This document shows positions 32,501-41,822 of a DNA stretch of 64,000 bases, piece by piece. Numbering within the stretch: the first letter of the stretch is position 1; each line of letters opens with the position of its first letter. A program made the translations under genes and the position numbers. The notes below the pieces were generated by a model. That model searched no databases, was not told where the DNA came from, and worked only from the letters and a program-made list of their open reading frames with translations. This DNA comes from Bimastos eiseni (taxonomy: Eukaryota; Annelida; Clitellata; Crassiclitellata; Lumbricidae): contig OY365816.1 in NCBI GenBank assembly GCA_959347315.1, forward strand, positions 28,105,207 through 28,169,206, written 5' to 3'.

Positions 32501-33689
32501 TTGCTCAAATAATAATCCTGTGTCTGAATGATTTGAAGTTTAAAATCTTAGATGAACTCGTTGCTTCCGGTGTTTTCGAACAACTAGACAGCATGTAACT
32601 TTGATAAATGCATCAGGTGTTGCATTCCTCCCTCTTGTGCTTCTCTTTACAACAGGGATGCAGCCTTTGCAGACGACCCATGCCAGATCGACCCACACCA
32701 GCCCAGGGATTTCTCCACTGCCTCCTCAGCTGACCCGATCCTTTTCGTCACCCTCGAAACCATCCCCGTACCTTAGCACCTCGGGGTCATCCTCTCCCAG
32801 TTATCTCTACATGTCTTCCTCTCAATCTCTCCACTCTCCATTGGACTCTCAGACTTCTTCTGGAAGCTCTGAACCTCGGACGCCCCCTTATTCTTCTGGC
32901 ATCCATTCTCCAAGAGAAACTCGCCCCTACGAGACTTTCCATCCCTTGCCTTTCAACCCCCGGCCTTCCATCTCGACCGAACAGCCGCCTTCTCCACCAT
33001 CCTCTGGACCCTTTGCCGTGCCTCAGTTTTTGCCAGCTGGGTCTTCACTACCTCCCCCTCCTCCCCCTCCACCACCACCACCACTACCTGAAGCTCTACC
33101 ATCCATGGTCATGGAATCCTCAACTCTCCATAGACCTGTCAAAACTGATGGACCTATGAAGACTTCAACGGCGACTCCGGCCAAAGGTTTGTGCTGCTCA
33201 GATCCCTTTAGTGCCACTATATAAATGTTCCGTTACATTACATTACAGTGAATCACATTGCTGTGAATTATGGTACAATACAATTCAATTGAAATCCGCT
33301 AATTCCTCTTATCAGTCCCGAAAACTAGCACCACCTTATCAATTCATTGAAAAGCCACATGGCAGCTATAAAAAACTTTACTTTAGTTATACAACCACGT
33401 AGAATTATCTTATGAAATAATATATATATGTAATTTTAAAATAAAATCCAACACACCTTTTGAAAGTCATCATCATTCAACTATAAAGACTGGTCAGATT
33501 TTCGTTTAAATAGAAACTTCATTAATGGATAATACGAAGAAGTCTTTCTGGTCGGCTGTTGTTTTAAGTACTTTGTTTTTTTTATTAGTTCCAGAAAAGC
33601 AGGATGCGTTTGGAAACTTTCAGAACGAACTCCAGTCTAAGCTTCCGAAATTCTGGCAGTCGACTTACAAGCCGTTGTCAAAGCCTTGA
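25170..33689 (+). CDS. STAP: STAP-like signal-transducing adaptor (PH-SH2-proline-rich), 11 coding exons, complete
   Basis: STAP proteins are cytoplasmic adaptors downstream of tyrosine kinases and cytokine receptors. The joined exons are 25170-25280, 25798-25878, 26614-26745, 28222-28278, 28811-29254, 29978-30024, 30539-30685, 31371-31440, 31973-32105, 32656-33186 and 33589-33689. They sum to 1,854 bp and encode 617 residues with one continuous frame; every junction is GT-AG and phase-compatible. Residues about 19-127 form a PH domain ending with the invariant Trp (W118). Exon 5 opens with an LLLPGQV motif at the same place after the PH domain as in vertebrate STAPs. Residues about 292-385 form an SH2 domain with the beta-B arginine R317 in GNVLMRPC. 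The tail (409-584) is Ser/Pro-rich with an 11-proline run. No YxxQ (the STAT3-type motif of STAP2) is present, but YMNP near residue 271 fits a GRB2 site. It is longer than human STAP1/2 because of the linker and tail. Exact boundaries are my inference. Confidence 0.86.
25798..25878 (+). CDS. STAP: STAP-like exon 2 (PH domain)
   Basis: 27 codons between GTCTTTTTGCAG| and AAC|GTAAAC, phase 0 at both ends. It encodes the PH beta-3/beta-4 core, DRWMVLRGTALFLFD, which aligns with the W-x-x-L-R-G-x-x-L-x-F-Y pattern of STAP and other PH domains. Confidence 0.88.
26385..26580. repeat. TGAC/TGTC/TGAT tetranucleotide block in STAP-like intron 2
   Basis: It grades from GACTGACT-like through TCTGTCTG to GATTGATT, ending about 35 bases before exon 3. 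Confidence 0.85.
26614..26745 (+). CDS. STAP: STAP-like exon 3 (PH domain)
   Basis: 44 codons after TTTTGCTTTGCAG|, ending TTCTTG|GTCTGT, phase 0. It covers the middle of the PH domain, with GFGLEIES as the beta-5 strand and KRKFTSFL as the next strand, which runs directly into exon 4. The donor is weak (GTCTGT) but the frame and homology demand it. Confidence 0.82.
26779..26838 (-). repeat. Rep-1 partial copy in STAP-like intron 3
   Basis: TTAGTGTTACCCTCCTTGTT and TATCCTGGCTTGAGACTAGC mark the first half of the family, 34 bases after exon 3. Confidence 0.7.
26935..27060. repeat. Tandem repeat, TTCTTATGGTGCCACTG units
   Basis: About six units of 17-20 bp with GGTGCCACTGTTCT, in STAP-like intron 3. 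Confidence 0.85.
27178..27276 (+). repeat. Rep-1 copy, full length, joined to a SINE
   Basis: Both cores are intact. It ends directly at the 27.28-kb SINE, and a tRNA-like GTGGTTAGTGTTCAG start lies just upstream at 27164. Rep-1 may therefore have been inserted into, or mobilised with, that SINE. Confidence 0.8.
27277..27495 (+). mobile_element. SINE family A in STAP-like intron 3
   Basis: It has GACGAAGGTTGAAATCTTGA (a box-B-like motif), GGCAGAAATTTTGTTCGAGA and the hallmark ATGCCGAGGCTAAGAAAACG. Confidence 0.7.
28222..28278 (+). CDS. STAP: STAP-like exon 4 (PH C-terminal helix)
   Basis: Only 19 codons, after TTTTTTTAACAG| and before CTCAG|GTTGGA, phase 0. It encodes the C-terminal PH helix with the invariant tryptophan (RDFWKAFIVAL), equivalent to the EEWRGFILTV helix of vertebrate STAP1. 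Confidence 0.86.
28811..29254 (+). CDS. STAP: STAP-like exon 5 (PH-SH2 linker)
   Basis: 148 codons between GTGCTCTTTAG| and GTCTCA|GTAAGT, phase 0. It opens with VLPNDVLLLPGQVVSI, matching the conserved segment that follows the PH domain in STAPs. The rest is charged and low in hydrophobics. It includes an EELRRRQAALVEREL helix-like stretch and tyrosines in DVRYPE and IYMNP; the latter fits a Y-x-N GRB2 SH2-binding site. The linker is much longer than in vertebrate STAPs. Confidence 0.87.
29530..29790 (+). mobile_element. SINE family A in STAP-like intron 5
   Basis: A box-B-like GGGTTCATAGTTCAAACCCA, a diverged body and CATATGCTGAGGCCGAGAAA mark it. Confidence 0.6.
29978..30024 (+). CDS. STAP: STAP-like exon 6
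   Basis: A 47-base exon after TGATTCAG|, ending CCAAT|GTAAGC, phase 2. It encodes 15 residues (VHPFYRDAALNSKQP) just before the SH2 domain. It is supported mainly by the splice signals and by the phase fit to exon 7. A LINE fragment begins within tens of bases of its donor. Confidence 0.75.
30040..30330 (+). mobile_element. Non-LTR retrotransposon 3' fragment (reverse transcriptase ORF C-terminus)
   Basis: The frame at 30059-30316 contains SSRAGLLAEPRCRTVMGSRT, then FHVSAPKEWNQLPLSLR and SLPSFK. This is the well-known tail of CR1/Jockey-type ORF2 proteins (R-S-x-x-x-L-x-x-P...G-x-R-x-F-x-x-x-A-P-x-x-W-N-x-L-P). Frameshifts upstream and absence of the polymerase domain mark it as a dead 5'-truncated copy. 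It sits in STAP-like intron 6, just after exon 6. Confidence 0.75.
30539..30685 (+). CDS. STAP: STAP-like exon 7 (SH2 N-terminal half)
   Basis: 147 bases after GTTCTCTCAG|, entering in phase 2 and leaving in phase 2 at CAGGG|GTAGGG. It encodes WFIDCSRDVAETVL, the SH2 alpha-A region, and GNVLMRPC, the beta-B strand with the phosphotyrosine-binding Arg (R317). RPC replaces the RES of canonical SH2 domains, as RPS/RPG does in vertebrate STAPs. Confidence 0.88.
30812..30975 (+). mobile_element. SINE family C in STAP-like intron 7
   Basis: CGCAGAGCTGAGGAACAGAG, TTCGAGACCTGTATCCCC, AAGGTTGACTAGTACTTCTT and CCTTGCATGGCTGCCAACAG are all present. Confidence 0.75.
31371..31440 (+). CDS. STAP: STAP-like exon 8 (SH2 beta-D)
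   Basis: 70 bases after GTCTTTTGTAG|, ending GATGAG|GTAAAC, phase 0. It encodes VAHILHFSVIR and GFKIDVDDE. This matches the beta-D HY-x-V strand and beta-E IDVE strand of STAP SH2 domains; the usual HYKV is ILHFSV here. Confidence 0.86.
31973..32105 (+). CDS. STAP: STAP-like exon 9 (SH2 C-terminal half)
   Basis: 133 bases after TGTCATTGTAG|. It encodes the SH2 alpha-B helix, CLSDVVQYFIGF, and the following strand. I place the donor at GACCGG|GTCAGT (phase 1) because it joins exon 10 in frame. If this donor is skipped, the frame runs on to a TGA at 32195-32197, giving a short isoform without the proline-rich tail. Confidence 0.8.
32656..33186 (+). CDS. STAP: STAP-like exon 10 (Ser/Pro-rich tail)
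   Basis: 531 bases after CTTTACAACAG|, ending GCCAAAG|GTTTGT, phase 1. It encodes about 177 residues rich in Ser, Pro and Thr with an uninterrupted 11-proline run flanked by Leu (residues about 541-553). This is a typical ligand for SH3, WW, EVH1 or profilin-type domains. Vertebrate STAP2 also has a proline-rich C-terminus. A second AG (TTTGCAG, 32666-32672) could serve as a minor acceptor. Confidence 0.8.
33589..33689 (+). CDS. STAP: STAP-like exon 11 (last coding exon)
   Basis: 101 bases after TTTTTTATTAG|, joining in phase 1 and ending in TGA at 33687-33689. It encodes VPEKQDAFGNFQNELQ and a short tail. The F-x-x-E-L-Q-x-K-L pattern resembles the ELQKKL helix near the end of STAP2. No canonical AATAAA was seen in the next 600 bases, so the 3' end of the transcript is undetermined. 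Confidence 0.78.
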
Positions 33690-34335
33690 CACAATTATCA
33701 ACGAAGAAGATAATTGATCAACTCGAACCTTTTCAAGAACTCTTACCCACACACACTTGATCATCTGCTTTCCAATCCTTAATAACCAAAACGACACTCA
33801 CCTTAACGGCTACCCTACCTCCTCTGGAAACCGGACTCTGACCTTCCTCGGATTACCATTTGAACACAAGGTTCGACACAACGCTGCGCTTGGCTTTCTA
33901 GCGGCGCTTTAGAAGTTTGGCGATTGCGATTACGAACTCTAAACCGTACAAGAAACTGTAAACTTTTTACAGCTTGTGTTCATGGATGGTGTTTTACAAG
34001 GAATTTTTATGTTCCTTATGCTGCCTCCAAAATTCAGTATAAAGGGTTTACATTATTATGACACTATTATTATGACTTCAACTAATTATGATGGACTGAA
34101 TGTTGGGCATTTTGTGATTGACTGTTATTGTCAAAAGTTTTTTTCACTACGAATATTGTCAGAAGTTTTGTTGCGATGAAGTGTGACCAACGAGGTTTAA
34201 GTTCTGTCTGTGTTTGAGATTGAAATACGATTGCATTATGTTCCTGTTAGAGTCACTCGATTTTTATTTCTAATTGCAAGCATATGCTATTGGTAGCAGT
34301 AACTGCATTTGAAAATTTATATTGCACCACTTTGT
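33690..34335 (+). other. STAP-like 3' flank
   Basis: AT-rich with no coding potential and no AATAAA found. It may include the 3' UTR. Confidence 0.4.
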
Positions 34336-34337
34336 GT

Positions 34338-34565
34338 CAATGGAGGGTGTCAATAGAGGATGTCAATATAGGTTGCCGAAAGAGGGTGTCAATAGCCCTC
34401 TATTTGACAGACTCCATTGACAACCTCTTTTGACACCCTCTATTGACACCCTTTATTGACAGCCTATATTGGCACCCTCTATTGACAACTTCAATTGACA
34501 CCCTCTTTTGACACCCTTTTTGACAACCTATAATGACACCCTCTTTTGACACCCTCTTTTGTATA
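34338..34565. repeat. Inverted tandem array, TTGACACCCTCT units
   Basis: Up to 34395 the units read TGTCAATAGAGGG; from 34396 on they read the reverse complement CCCTCTATTGACA. Units are about 16-17 bp, four on the left and about ten on the right, so the whole could fold back on itself. Confidence 0.85.
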
Positions 34566-34809
34566 ACAACAGATAAAATCTTAGTCAACAAACTGAAAGT
34601 TAAGCGCATGACACCAGCTTATTCTGAAGCCTTGTGTCAAATCAGTCAATCAATCAATTAAATTTGATATGGCGCCCATTTCAATTAAATTGCTCGTAGG
34701 CGATCCATGTCCGCCCTGGAACTGATATGGAAGAAATATTCCATATTAAACAGAAATTGAGAGAAGAGTAAAAGAGATGCCGATGAGGAGTTTCAATGTA
34801 GGATGTTGG

Positions 34810-34918
34810 TGTCAGTCGAACGACACTGTGTGATAACAAAGATCAGTAGCGTCACCCTCTTCCTTTATCCAGGCTTGGGACTGGCACTGTCTGGGTGCAA
34901 ACAGTGGTGGAGTTGCCC
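34810..34918 (-). repeat. Rep-1 copy, full length
   Basis: It contains ACGACACTGTGTGATAACAA and TTATCCAGGCTTGGGACTGG and ends CAGTGGTGGAGTTGC. It is one of the best-preserved copies in the window. Confidence 0.85.
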
Positions 34919-35134
34919 AATGTATGTAGGCCCCATATATACATGTGTGTGGCTATTTATATGGCGTCTTACAAGATCCTTTACGAAGACGCATGTGTGA
35001 TCTGGTTGTCTAGAGGGACTAAATTCCAGGTGTTAGGACCCAGAACCGAGAAGGCACGAAGCTGCATCAAGACCGTAAGTGTGAGTGGGACGACGAGAAG
35101 ACCCTGCAGTGGGCAAGTCTTCGGCCTCACCTCC

Positions 35135-35205
35135 TCGCCTTGACCTTTTTGGCTTGACCTCTTCGGCTTGACCTCTTCGGCTTAACCTCATTCACTTGAC
35201 CCACC
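35135..35205. repeat. Tandem repeat, TTCGGCTTGACCTC units
   Basis: About four units of 16 bp with small changes. Confidence 0.8.
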
Positions 35206-35262
35206 GGCATTTTGACCTAGCATAGGAACGAATCAAGACGACTTGTTTTGGATTAGCACCGC

Positions 35263-35338
35263 GATGATTAAGCTGGTATCCAATGATTAAGCTGGTATCC
35301 AATGATTAAGCTGGTATCCAATGATTAAGCTGGTATCC
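35263..35338. repeat. 19-bp tandem repeat, four copies
   Basis: AATGATTAAGCTGGTATCC is repeated four times; only the first base of the first copy differs. Confidence 0.97.
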
Positions 35339-35369
35339 CTAACGGACTTTGTTGGAGCTTCATTACAAC

Positions 35370-35475
35370 GCATGCCCTGTGGGAGGGGGGGCCTACACAT
35401 GCCCTGTGGGGGGGCCTATACATGCCCTGTGGGGGGGGCCTACACATGCCCTGTGTGGGGGGGGGCCTACACATA
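35370..35475. repeat. G-rich tandem repeat, four copies
   Basis: Units CATGCCCTGTGGGGGGGCCT (about 26 bp with variable G-runs of 7-9) repeat four times. The four G-tracts on the plus strand could form a G-quadruplex. Confidence 0.93.
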
Positions 35476-35687
35476 CCAAGTGAAGAGAAGAATCCGGTTG
35501 CTAGAGCCTAGAAGATAAAATCTGAAGTGTACACTGCGCAAAAACTTGTTTTGAAACCACGTCTAGTATACCTGACTGTTTGCCTTGTTAGTTTCCTTAT
35601 CGCTCATTCGAATAATGTTGACAACTGCGAGGCTACTTAATTGAACTGTCTTGAAAAGGAAAACAACATTGTCATCTCAACCTCGCC

Positions 35688-35775
35688 AGGGTCAATCGAA
35701 ACCTTGCATGGTTGCCATAGCCCACAGCTAAATTCGACTCTTGTAATGACTTGTGATAATAATACTGGGGTCTGA
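35688..35775 (+). mobile_element. SINE family C, 3' end
   Basis: ACCTTGCATGGTTGCCATAG and GCTAAATTCGACTCTTGTAA followed by a TAATAATA run match the family tail. Confidence 0.6.
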
Positions 35776-37164
35776 CAATTTGAAGTAAATAAGCGAAGAT
35801 TATTATAAATTGAAATCTCAAAAGTTCTACATCGTTCATAAGGCGAAGTCATGCGGATTGCGAATCAGTTTATTTACTGTCTGGTTTTTCATTTCTCGTA
35901 TAGCCGAGAATTGTTTCAACGTGTAAAAAGCGAAAGCCTGAACTAGTCGAGCGTAACGAATTCAAATTCGAGTTACGCATCACTGAAATATGGATGGCTC
36001 AGACATCCAACTCGACCGGTCAGCTTAAAATAGCTTGTGACATCACGTCTGCTAGAAGACCCTGATCGCACTCAGCGAGGCAAGTTTCACTATCGAGTGC
36101 ACGTCCATAGCTTCGTTAATATGAAATTGTAGACCTAATGTTTGTCTCGAAATTTAGATAGCGCCCACAAGAACAAAGTCGAAGGAACCACGCAGTTAAT
36201 ATTTCACGGGCGGGAAAACACAGAATCTTCCCTAAGATCTTATTTACAGTTTGATCAGATTTGTATATGTATGAAGCTATGGGCGCAGTGTCATTTGAAA
36301 AAAGATTAATCTGCCTGGGCAAATGATGCAGTCAGCCAGTCACCACATAAAAATGTTTCTCTTGTTGAATGCATGTCGTATTACAATTCCAAATAAACGA
36401 CTAAGACCTGGAACTGGAGCTGAAGATGTCTCTGTTTGAAGCACTTTACTTGACGTCAGTCTGACTTCTATCTGGTTTTCACTACGAATTTCAGATGATT
36501 TTCTCAAGCCAAAAACGTCACCTTCTTATGAATAGTGATTAGACCTCATAACTTTAACCTCGGCTTGATCACCCGAATTTTTATCTGGAACGAAACAAAG
36601 GGCTTGGCCATCGCGGACTTGATTTGGTATAGAGCCAGTGGGAAGCTGGTCTTCCTTGACGTGGCTTTTTTGACCTTTTTAATGATTTCTTTACATTAGG
36701 CCTACCTCGCAGATGAGGACTCTAATATACTTCAATGTCGTATGTTGTCTCTCAACTCTTATAAAGCTGTCGTTCTATCCAGTTTTCTTTGTGACACCTA
36801 CAACAGTTTTCCTGTTGTCGTCTCAATAAGCGAATATGAGATCATTTAGATGATGACTAAAGTTCGAACAGTGTTGGTTCAACTTCAATGACTAATGCAG
36901 CCTGAATAACACAATTGCGTTTAAACGCTTTCGTACTACACCACGTGCGATAGTGACTACTCATCCTTCATTTCAGCTTCGCTCTTGTGCGAGTTCATAT
37001 TCATCTTCCGCTAGTGTTGTCTGGCGTCTGGTTTCAGCCACGAGGCATCGATCGGTCATTCGTTTAGTCTCTCAACTGTTCAGAATTTCTCTCGTTTCAG
37101 TCGTTTTCAGGCGAATTTTTCCGTTTTTCCGCTGGATGTAAAAGACTACACGAGTTTCTTAAAC
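35776..37164. other. Upstream region of the MAP1-like gene
   Basis: Unique-looking sequence without frames over 70 codons. The promoter and 5' UTR of the MAP1-like gene should lie near its right end, but no element is distinct. Confidence 0.4.
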
Positions 37165-37249
37165 ATGTCGAGGGCGGCACTATTGCTGGTTGTCGGAGAG
37201 GCCTTCAATGACAAGCAGAAAACCCTCATTCTAGACAAAATCGCCGAAG
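37165..37249 (+). CDS. MAP1: MAP1-family microtubule-associated protein, exon 1 (partial gene)
   Basis: 28 codons plus one base, starting at ATG 37165 (context AAACATGT) and ending GAAG|GTAACT. In-frame TAG at 37012-37014 and no earlier in-frame ATG support the start. The peptide begins MSRAALLLVVGEAFNDKQ. MAP1 heavy chains (MAP1A/B/S, insect Futsch) start their conserved N-terminal domain with a similar LLVVVGE segment and reach the S-W-D motif 22 residues after the GE. Joining this exon to 56891-56996 gives exactly that spacing. MAP1 proteins bind microtubules and stabilise the neuronal and general cytoskeleton. The vertebrate MAP1B N-terminal extension is missing. The match is short, so the call rests on both exons together. 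Confidence 0.68.
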
Positions 37250-39664
37250 GTAACTCCCCTTTCATTTGAATTTATAATGACCGCTACTGTTTTTTTCTTG
37301 CCCAAAGTCACATTTAGTTTTAAGCTTACTGCTAAAATAAAATGGCGTTCTTAGTTACTGCGTTCAATGTGCACTTAACATAATTTGTGTAAGCCGGCTT
37401 TTAGCCTTTTACGCAGTAGTCTCGAACTGTATAGCTTTGCAAGGAGAATTGGGATGGTCGGGGTTAACAACAGTTTGTTGACCTCAGTTTCACGTTTGAC
37501 CCAATTTCAATTCAGTCTTTCATCTATGGAGTTGCCTCCACCTTTAAAAAGGCCTAATTGTTCACATAAAGTGTACCTAAACACATCTCATCTTGAAAAT
37601 TCTATAGCGCCTATATTATTATGCTCAACTTATCCGTCGATTGTCGTTGATAATCGAAATCATTGTCAAAGTCAAGTCCTGTGTTTTTTGTAACGGTCGC
37701 TATGAGCAATTCCAGTGAAAGTTGAGTTTGGTATTGTGTATTTGTGTGCATCGTATACCACTCAGTCCTGTTATTTTGTGTCCATGATTTAAATCCTGCT
37801 TGGCCTCTGACCTTTGTCCAGTCATGCCCTTTGTAAGAAAGGATTGTCCAGTTGCCTTTATAGTGTTATTTCGATCAAAATCAAGATCGCCACTCTGAGG
37901 ACTGAGATTGAGAGCTTTATCTTACATTACTGTATTTACCTTACCATTTATAACCATATGGTTCCTACCCTTGCCTTGCAATGTATTATGCCCTACCTTA
38001 CCTGTACACGCCATCTGGTGATTATTGGCAGCAAGTGGCAGCTATACAGGGAGGGACAGGAGGGTCAAGAACCCACCAACTGAATTGGCTCCTCCAAATG
38101 TTGCTCCACTTTCAGACATCCAACTTGCCCCCTCTGTTGGGTTCCCGGCCCCTCCGTGGCCCCTTCTGTTGGAATAATCAAGAACCGCCTCTGCTGACAG
38201 CAGTGACTAGGTTTATCAGACAATCTGTGCACATATCTATGCCAAACAGTAGTCCGGATAACCTGCTGAGGTCGTAGCTTTGCGGTATCAGCTGGATAGG
38301 GATTATTAGATTAGATTACCCATACAAATCATTGAATTTGATTAGCTGTAGCAGTCATAGATTACATGTGGATAGGATCAATTGGTGAAATTATTTCTAG
38401 CTGGTTTTCCACAGATTTTCCTCAAGAGTAGTGATGTCATTTACATTACACCCTTGAGCAAAGAGAGTTGGTTCCAATCTTCCTCTGGCTCTATTGTAAT
38501 TTCTCTTCTGTTGACCAGTTGCTGCCTAAACTCGCATGTCTAATAAACTTCTAATTGGTTTCCTACAGCCATTTTGGGCAATATAACCTCAAGGAATGTG
38601 AGAGCAAGTTCTATACTGTGAGAACGTGAGCCAGACATGTTGGAAATTCCACAAGAGCCAGACGCCTCTCTCGTGTGCGGTCAGCCAGAACGTGTCATTT
38701 TCTCAGCCCAGTGCTCAAGATTAATGGCCACTGCAGACACTTGTGCACGTAATGTCTGGTGATATACACTTGAGAAAGGGTTGCAGACACTTGTGAGCGG
38801 TGTAGGGGTGTCTCCTGTTGGCCTCATTCAAGCCTTCTTTCAATCCGATGATGTAATGTGGTGTTAAAACAACATTCTATGCAGAGGCCTTGTTTTGATT
38901 GTACTTCATTGGCCCAACAAGGGGTTCATGAACTTTTGGGCTTGTTGGTGTCTGGTTTTAGTAGTAATTATATGTTAATGAGGGGTTGGGCTGGTTGAGA
39001 ATGCTTGGAGGGGTGGTTTGAGATGGCAGCTGTTGTTGTGGTGACCGCTACCTCTTTTGGGGGTGACCGCTGCTGAGGTGGTAATGGTGATGCTGTCACT
39101 TATAGGTGACCTCTATTAATATGTCTCTCACACTCCGCCACAGTCTGTCCAGAAGCTCTTAGTCCGTAATTGTCCAGCCATGCAATATTTAGATGAACAG
39201 TGTAAGCTTGTGAACGTCCGATAGTCACGTGACTGGAATCTGACCCCCTCGGGTCATGACTCGACCTACTTGCATAATTTCCTGTGTGAAACACTAGTAC
39301 TGTGTGATATAGGGTTTGTAATGCTCTCTGCTCTCTGCCCGTGCAATTGACAAAATTGCTCTGCTATCAATTCAACCTAAAAACATAATTGTTGTCCTCT
39401 CTGATCTTGAATCCTAGTTTGAGATCATGGGGTAGGGGTCGAAGGCGTGGTCAATTGGACAATTTTGCTAAAGTTGATCACTAAATTGTTTGAGGGGGAG
39501 ATGGGGAGGGGTGGAAGACGCATTTGAGTGTTGGCTTGACGACTTCGTTTTCTTGGCCTTGGCCTTCGATGGTTGTGGGAAGATTGTTGCTTGATTATCC
39601 TGTATGCCCGGATGTTTTAAAATTGCTATGTAAAGTCACAAGGTTTTATTGTTTTGGGTCAATT

Positions 39665-39760
39665 GAGTATATGCATGTGTGTATGTATGTGTTTGTGTGG
39701 GTATGTGTGAGTGTATGTGCATAAGTTTGTTTGCATATGTTTTGTGTGTATGTAACTATG
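39665..39760. repeat. GTATGTGT microsatellite
   Basis: Degenerate TATGTGTGT runs in MAP1-like intron 1. Confidence 0.8.
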
Positions 39761-40361
39761 TATCTAGGTATGCATTTCTTTTGACAGGATTATTGTTTTA
39801 AATAAATATGTTTGTTATGATTGCTAAGATAATAACAATGAATAATTATTGTTCTCAAGTTGTAATTGCATAAATTTGCAATAGGATGGAGAGAGTCCAG
39901 ATAAAAATGGTATATTTATCGGGTGTCACTGGGTCATGGCATAGTCTACAGCCCTTTCCAGCCATGTGGAGTGAGGATTATTCCACCAACCCAGTAATCT
40001 TGATGTGGGGTAGTGCTGAGGAGCCTGGGGTGAAGGAGCAACCAGCCCTCCTGCTACCCACTAATGATCTATGTTGTACTTCTAGGCAGACAAAGCCAGT
40101 AAGACATGGCTAAGATTGGGATACACTGTGACTGCTGTACCAATTGAGGTACTGGGGGAAGTTTGGTGAAGAGTCAATGACCCTTGACCCTTTTGATTGA
40201 GAGGGCACAGGTGTCTACCATGTGGCCCTCCTTGAACCAAGGGGAAACTAAATGCAAGAGTCTAGTTTACGCCCGCCCCTCCTCTGGTTGACCATTCGAC
40301 TTTTATAATATTATTAGACTAATATAATGGAGTCCATATACTCGCTACCCTGCCTGTGGTA

Positions 40362-40427
40362 GTACCAGTCCCAAGATTGTAAAAAAGGGTCCAATGCAAT
40401 TTCTTTTGCCTCAAGGTTAAACATTGG
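40362..40427 (+). repeat. Rep-1 degenerate copy
   Basis: TAGTACCAGTCCCAAGATTG is recognisable; the second half is strongly diverged. Confidence 0.5.
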
Positions 40428-40834
40428 GTTCACGGGCAGAAGATAAAGCTTTGGTTCAATACATACTCGCCATAACAAAGGAGTTGTTTATTTTGCCCTA
40501 TAGAATCTTGAATGCTGGGTTACTTGTTTTGCCCTAAGGCAACACCGTTGCTAAAGCATGCTATATCATTTGCTAACATTGACATAGGTGACTGTGTGAC
40601 CACAGAGCTAATAAACTGTCTGCCTGTTACTCTGAGCCATAAATTGCAGTTATGGCTGACAAGTTGTGGCTCAAACTTTACTAAAAATGCAGAAATAGTG
40701 AAAAGGCGATTGAGTTGGGATTGTGATTTTTATATTGTAATTATTTCAATTGATGGTCAGTCCACTTGCCGACGTCTTCGTCATTAGGGGCTACAGAAGC
40801 TATTACATTGAAGGAGAATGAATAGCTGTCTCTT

Positions 40835-41095
40835 AGGCTATGAGTGCTGGCGGCTTCATTTTCTTAGCCTCGGCGTAGTGAGGTCGGGCGGCCGGTCCTC
40901 TCCCTCACCGTCTCCTCTCGCTACGGACTGTGTATCGTAAGCGTACTCCTTATAGCTGAGTTGGTCAGAGGAGCAGTTGGAATAGGAATCTCAAAGGTTC
41001 CAGATTTCTACCCTGATGAAGATTTGAACCTCTGGCCTCTCAATTGACAACTTGACAGTCCAGCAGGCTAACCACTACACCAGATTAGTTACTTG
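40835..41095 (-). mobile_element. SINE family A, best-preserved head
   Basis: The minus strand begins TCTGGTGTAGTGGTTAGCCT (tRNA box A) and has AGAGGTTCAAATCTTCATCA (box B) about 45 bases on. It ends at CGCCGAGGCTAAGAAAATGA. This copy shows the family is tRNA-derived. Confidence 0.75.
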
Positions 41096-41822
41096 TTTGT
41101 TAGCCATATCCACTTGCCTGTTTATTTGTTTAAAGGATGTAGGTGGCAGTACAATTGGTGCTCTCTGCATGATAGTATCAATACGGTATTATTTGAAATG
41201 AGTCTTCAGTGTAGGATTGGTCTGTGAAGTTCGTTCTCGGAACCGTGTTGTTTGCCTAAGTCTCCATTTGTTTCGCCCTTCTTTGTTAACTCGCACGCTT
41301 TGCAGTACTAGTCCACTATAAACACAGGCGACATCTAGCTGGTCCTCCTCCCGTGGAGTGGGGTGGTTGGGGAAGGAGAGGTTCGGTGATTGGATGGGTT
41401 GAAACGAGTGCTTCTTGGCGAGTCATCGCTAACGAATTGTTCCGTCAATATCTTAATGATTTTAATGACTGAAGAAGACTGAAAATGGCAAATGAAGAAG
41501 TATGGTCATCATGTGTTCTTCATCGACTTTGCCGGAGCCATTGCTTGAAAATTAGACCCAGACCTCGACTCTGGTAGACAACACTACAGGTTTCAATCTC
41601 CGGAGAATGGTTTCTGTATATATGGATCTTGAGCAATGAGCAAGGCCTTGACACGATTACCCGCAGTAGCCCTAACACTAACCCTAACTATAACCATAAT
41701 ATCTCTAACTGCAGCCCCAAACCCTATCCTTACCCTTAGCTGATCTGTCTTGTGTACACTTTTGAAACATTGAGAGGGGGTAATATCCGATGCCGTTTTA
41801 TTGTATTTATCTAATACATTTG

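Noticed and set aside
32601..33224. Independent 207-codon proline-rich gene
   Set aside because: It has a splice acceptor and donor that fit the STAP-like frame, so it is exon 10; its apparent ATG lies in the intron.
41660..41740. CCCTAA-like motifs (CTAACACTAACCCTAAC)
   Set aside because: Only a few degenerate units; a simple repeat, not a telomere or a convincing interstitial telomeric block.
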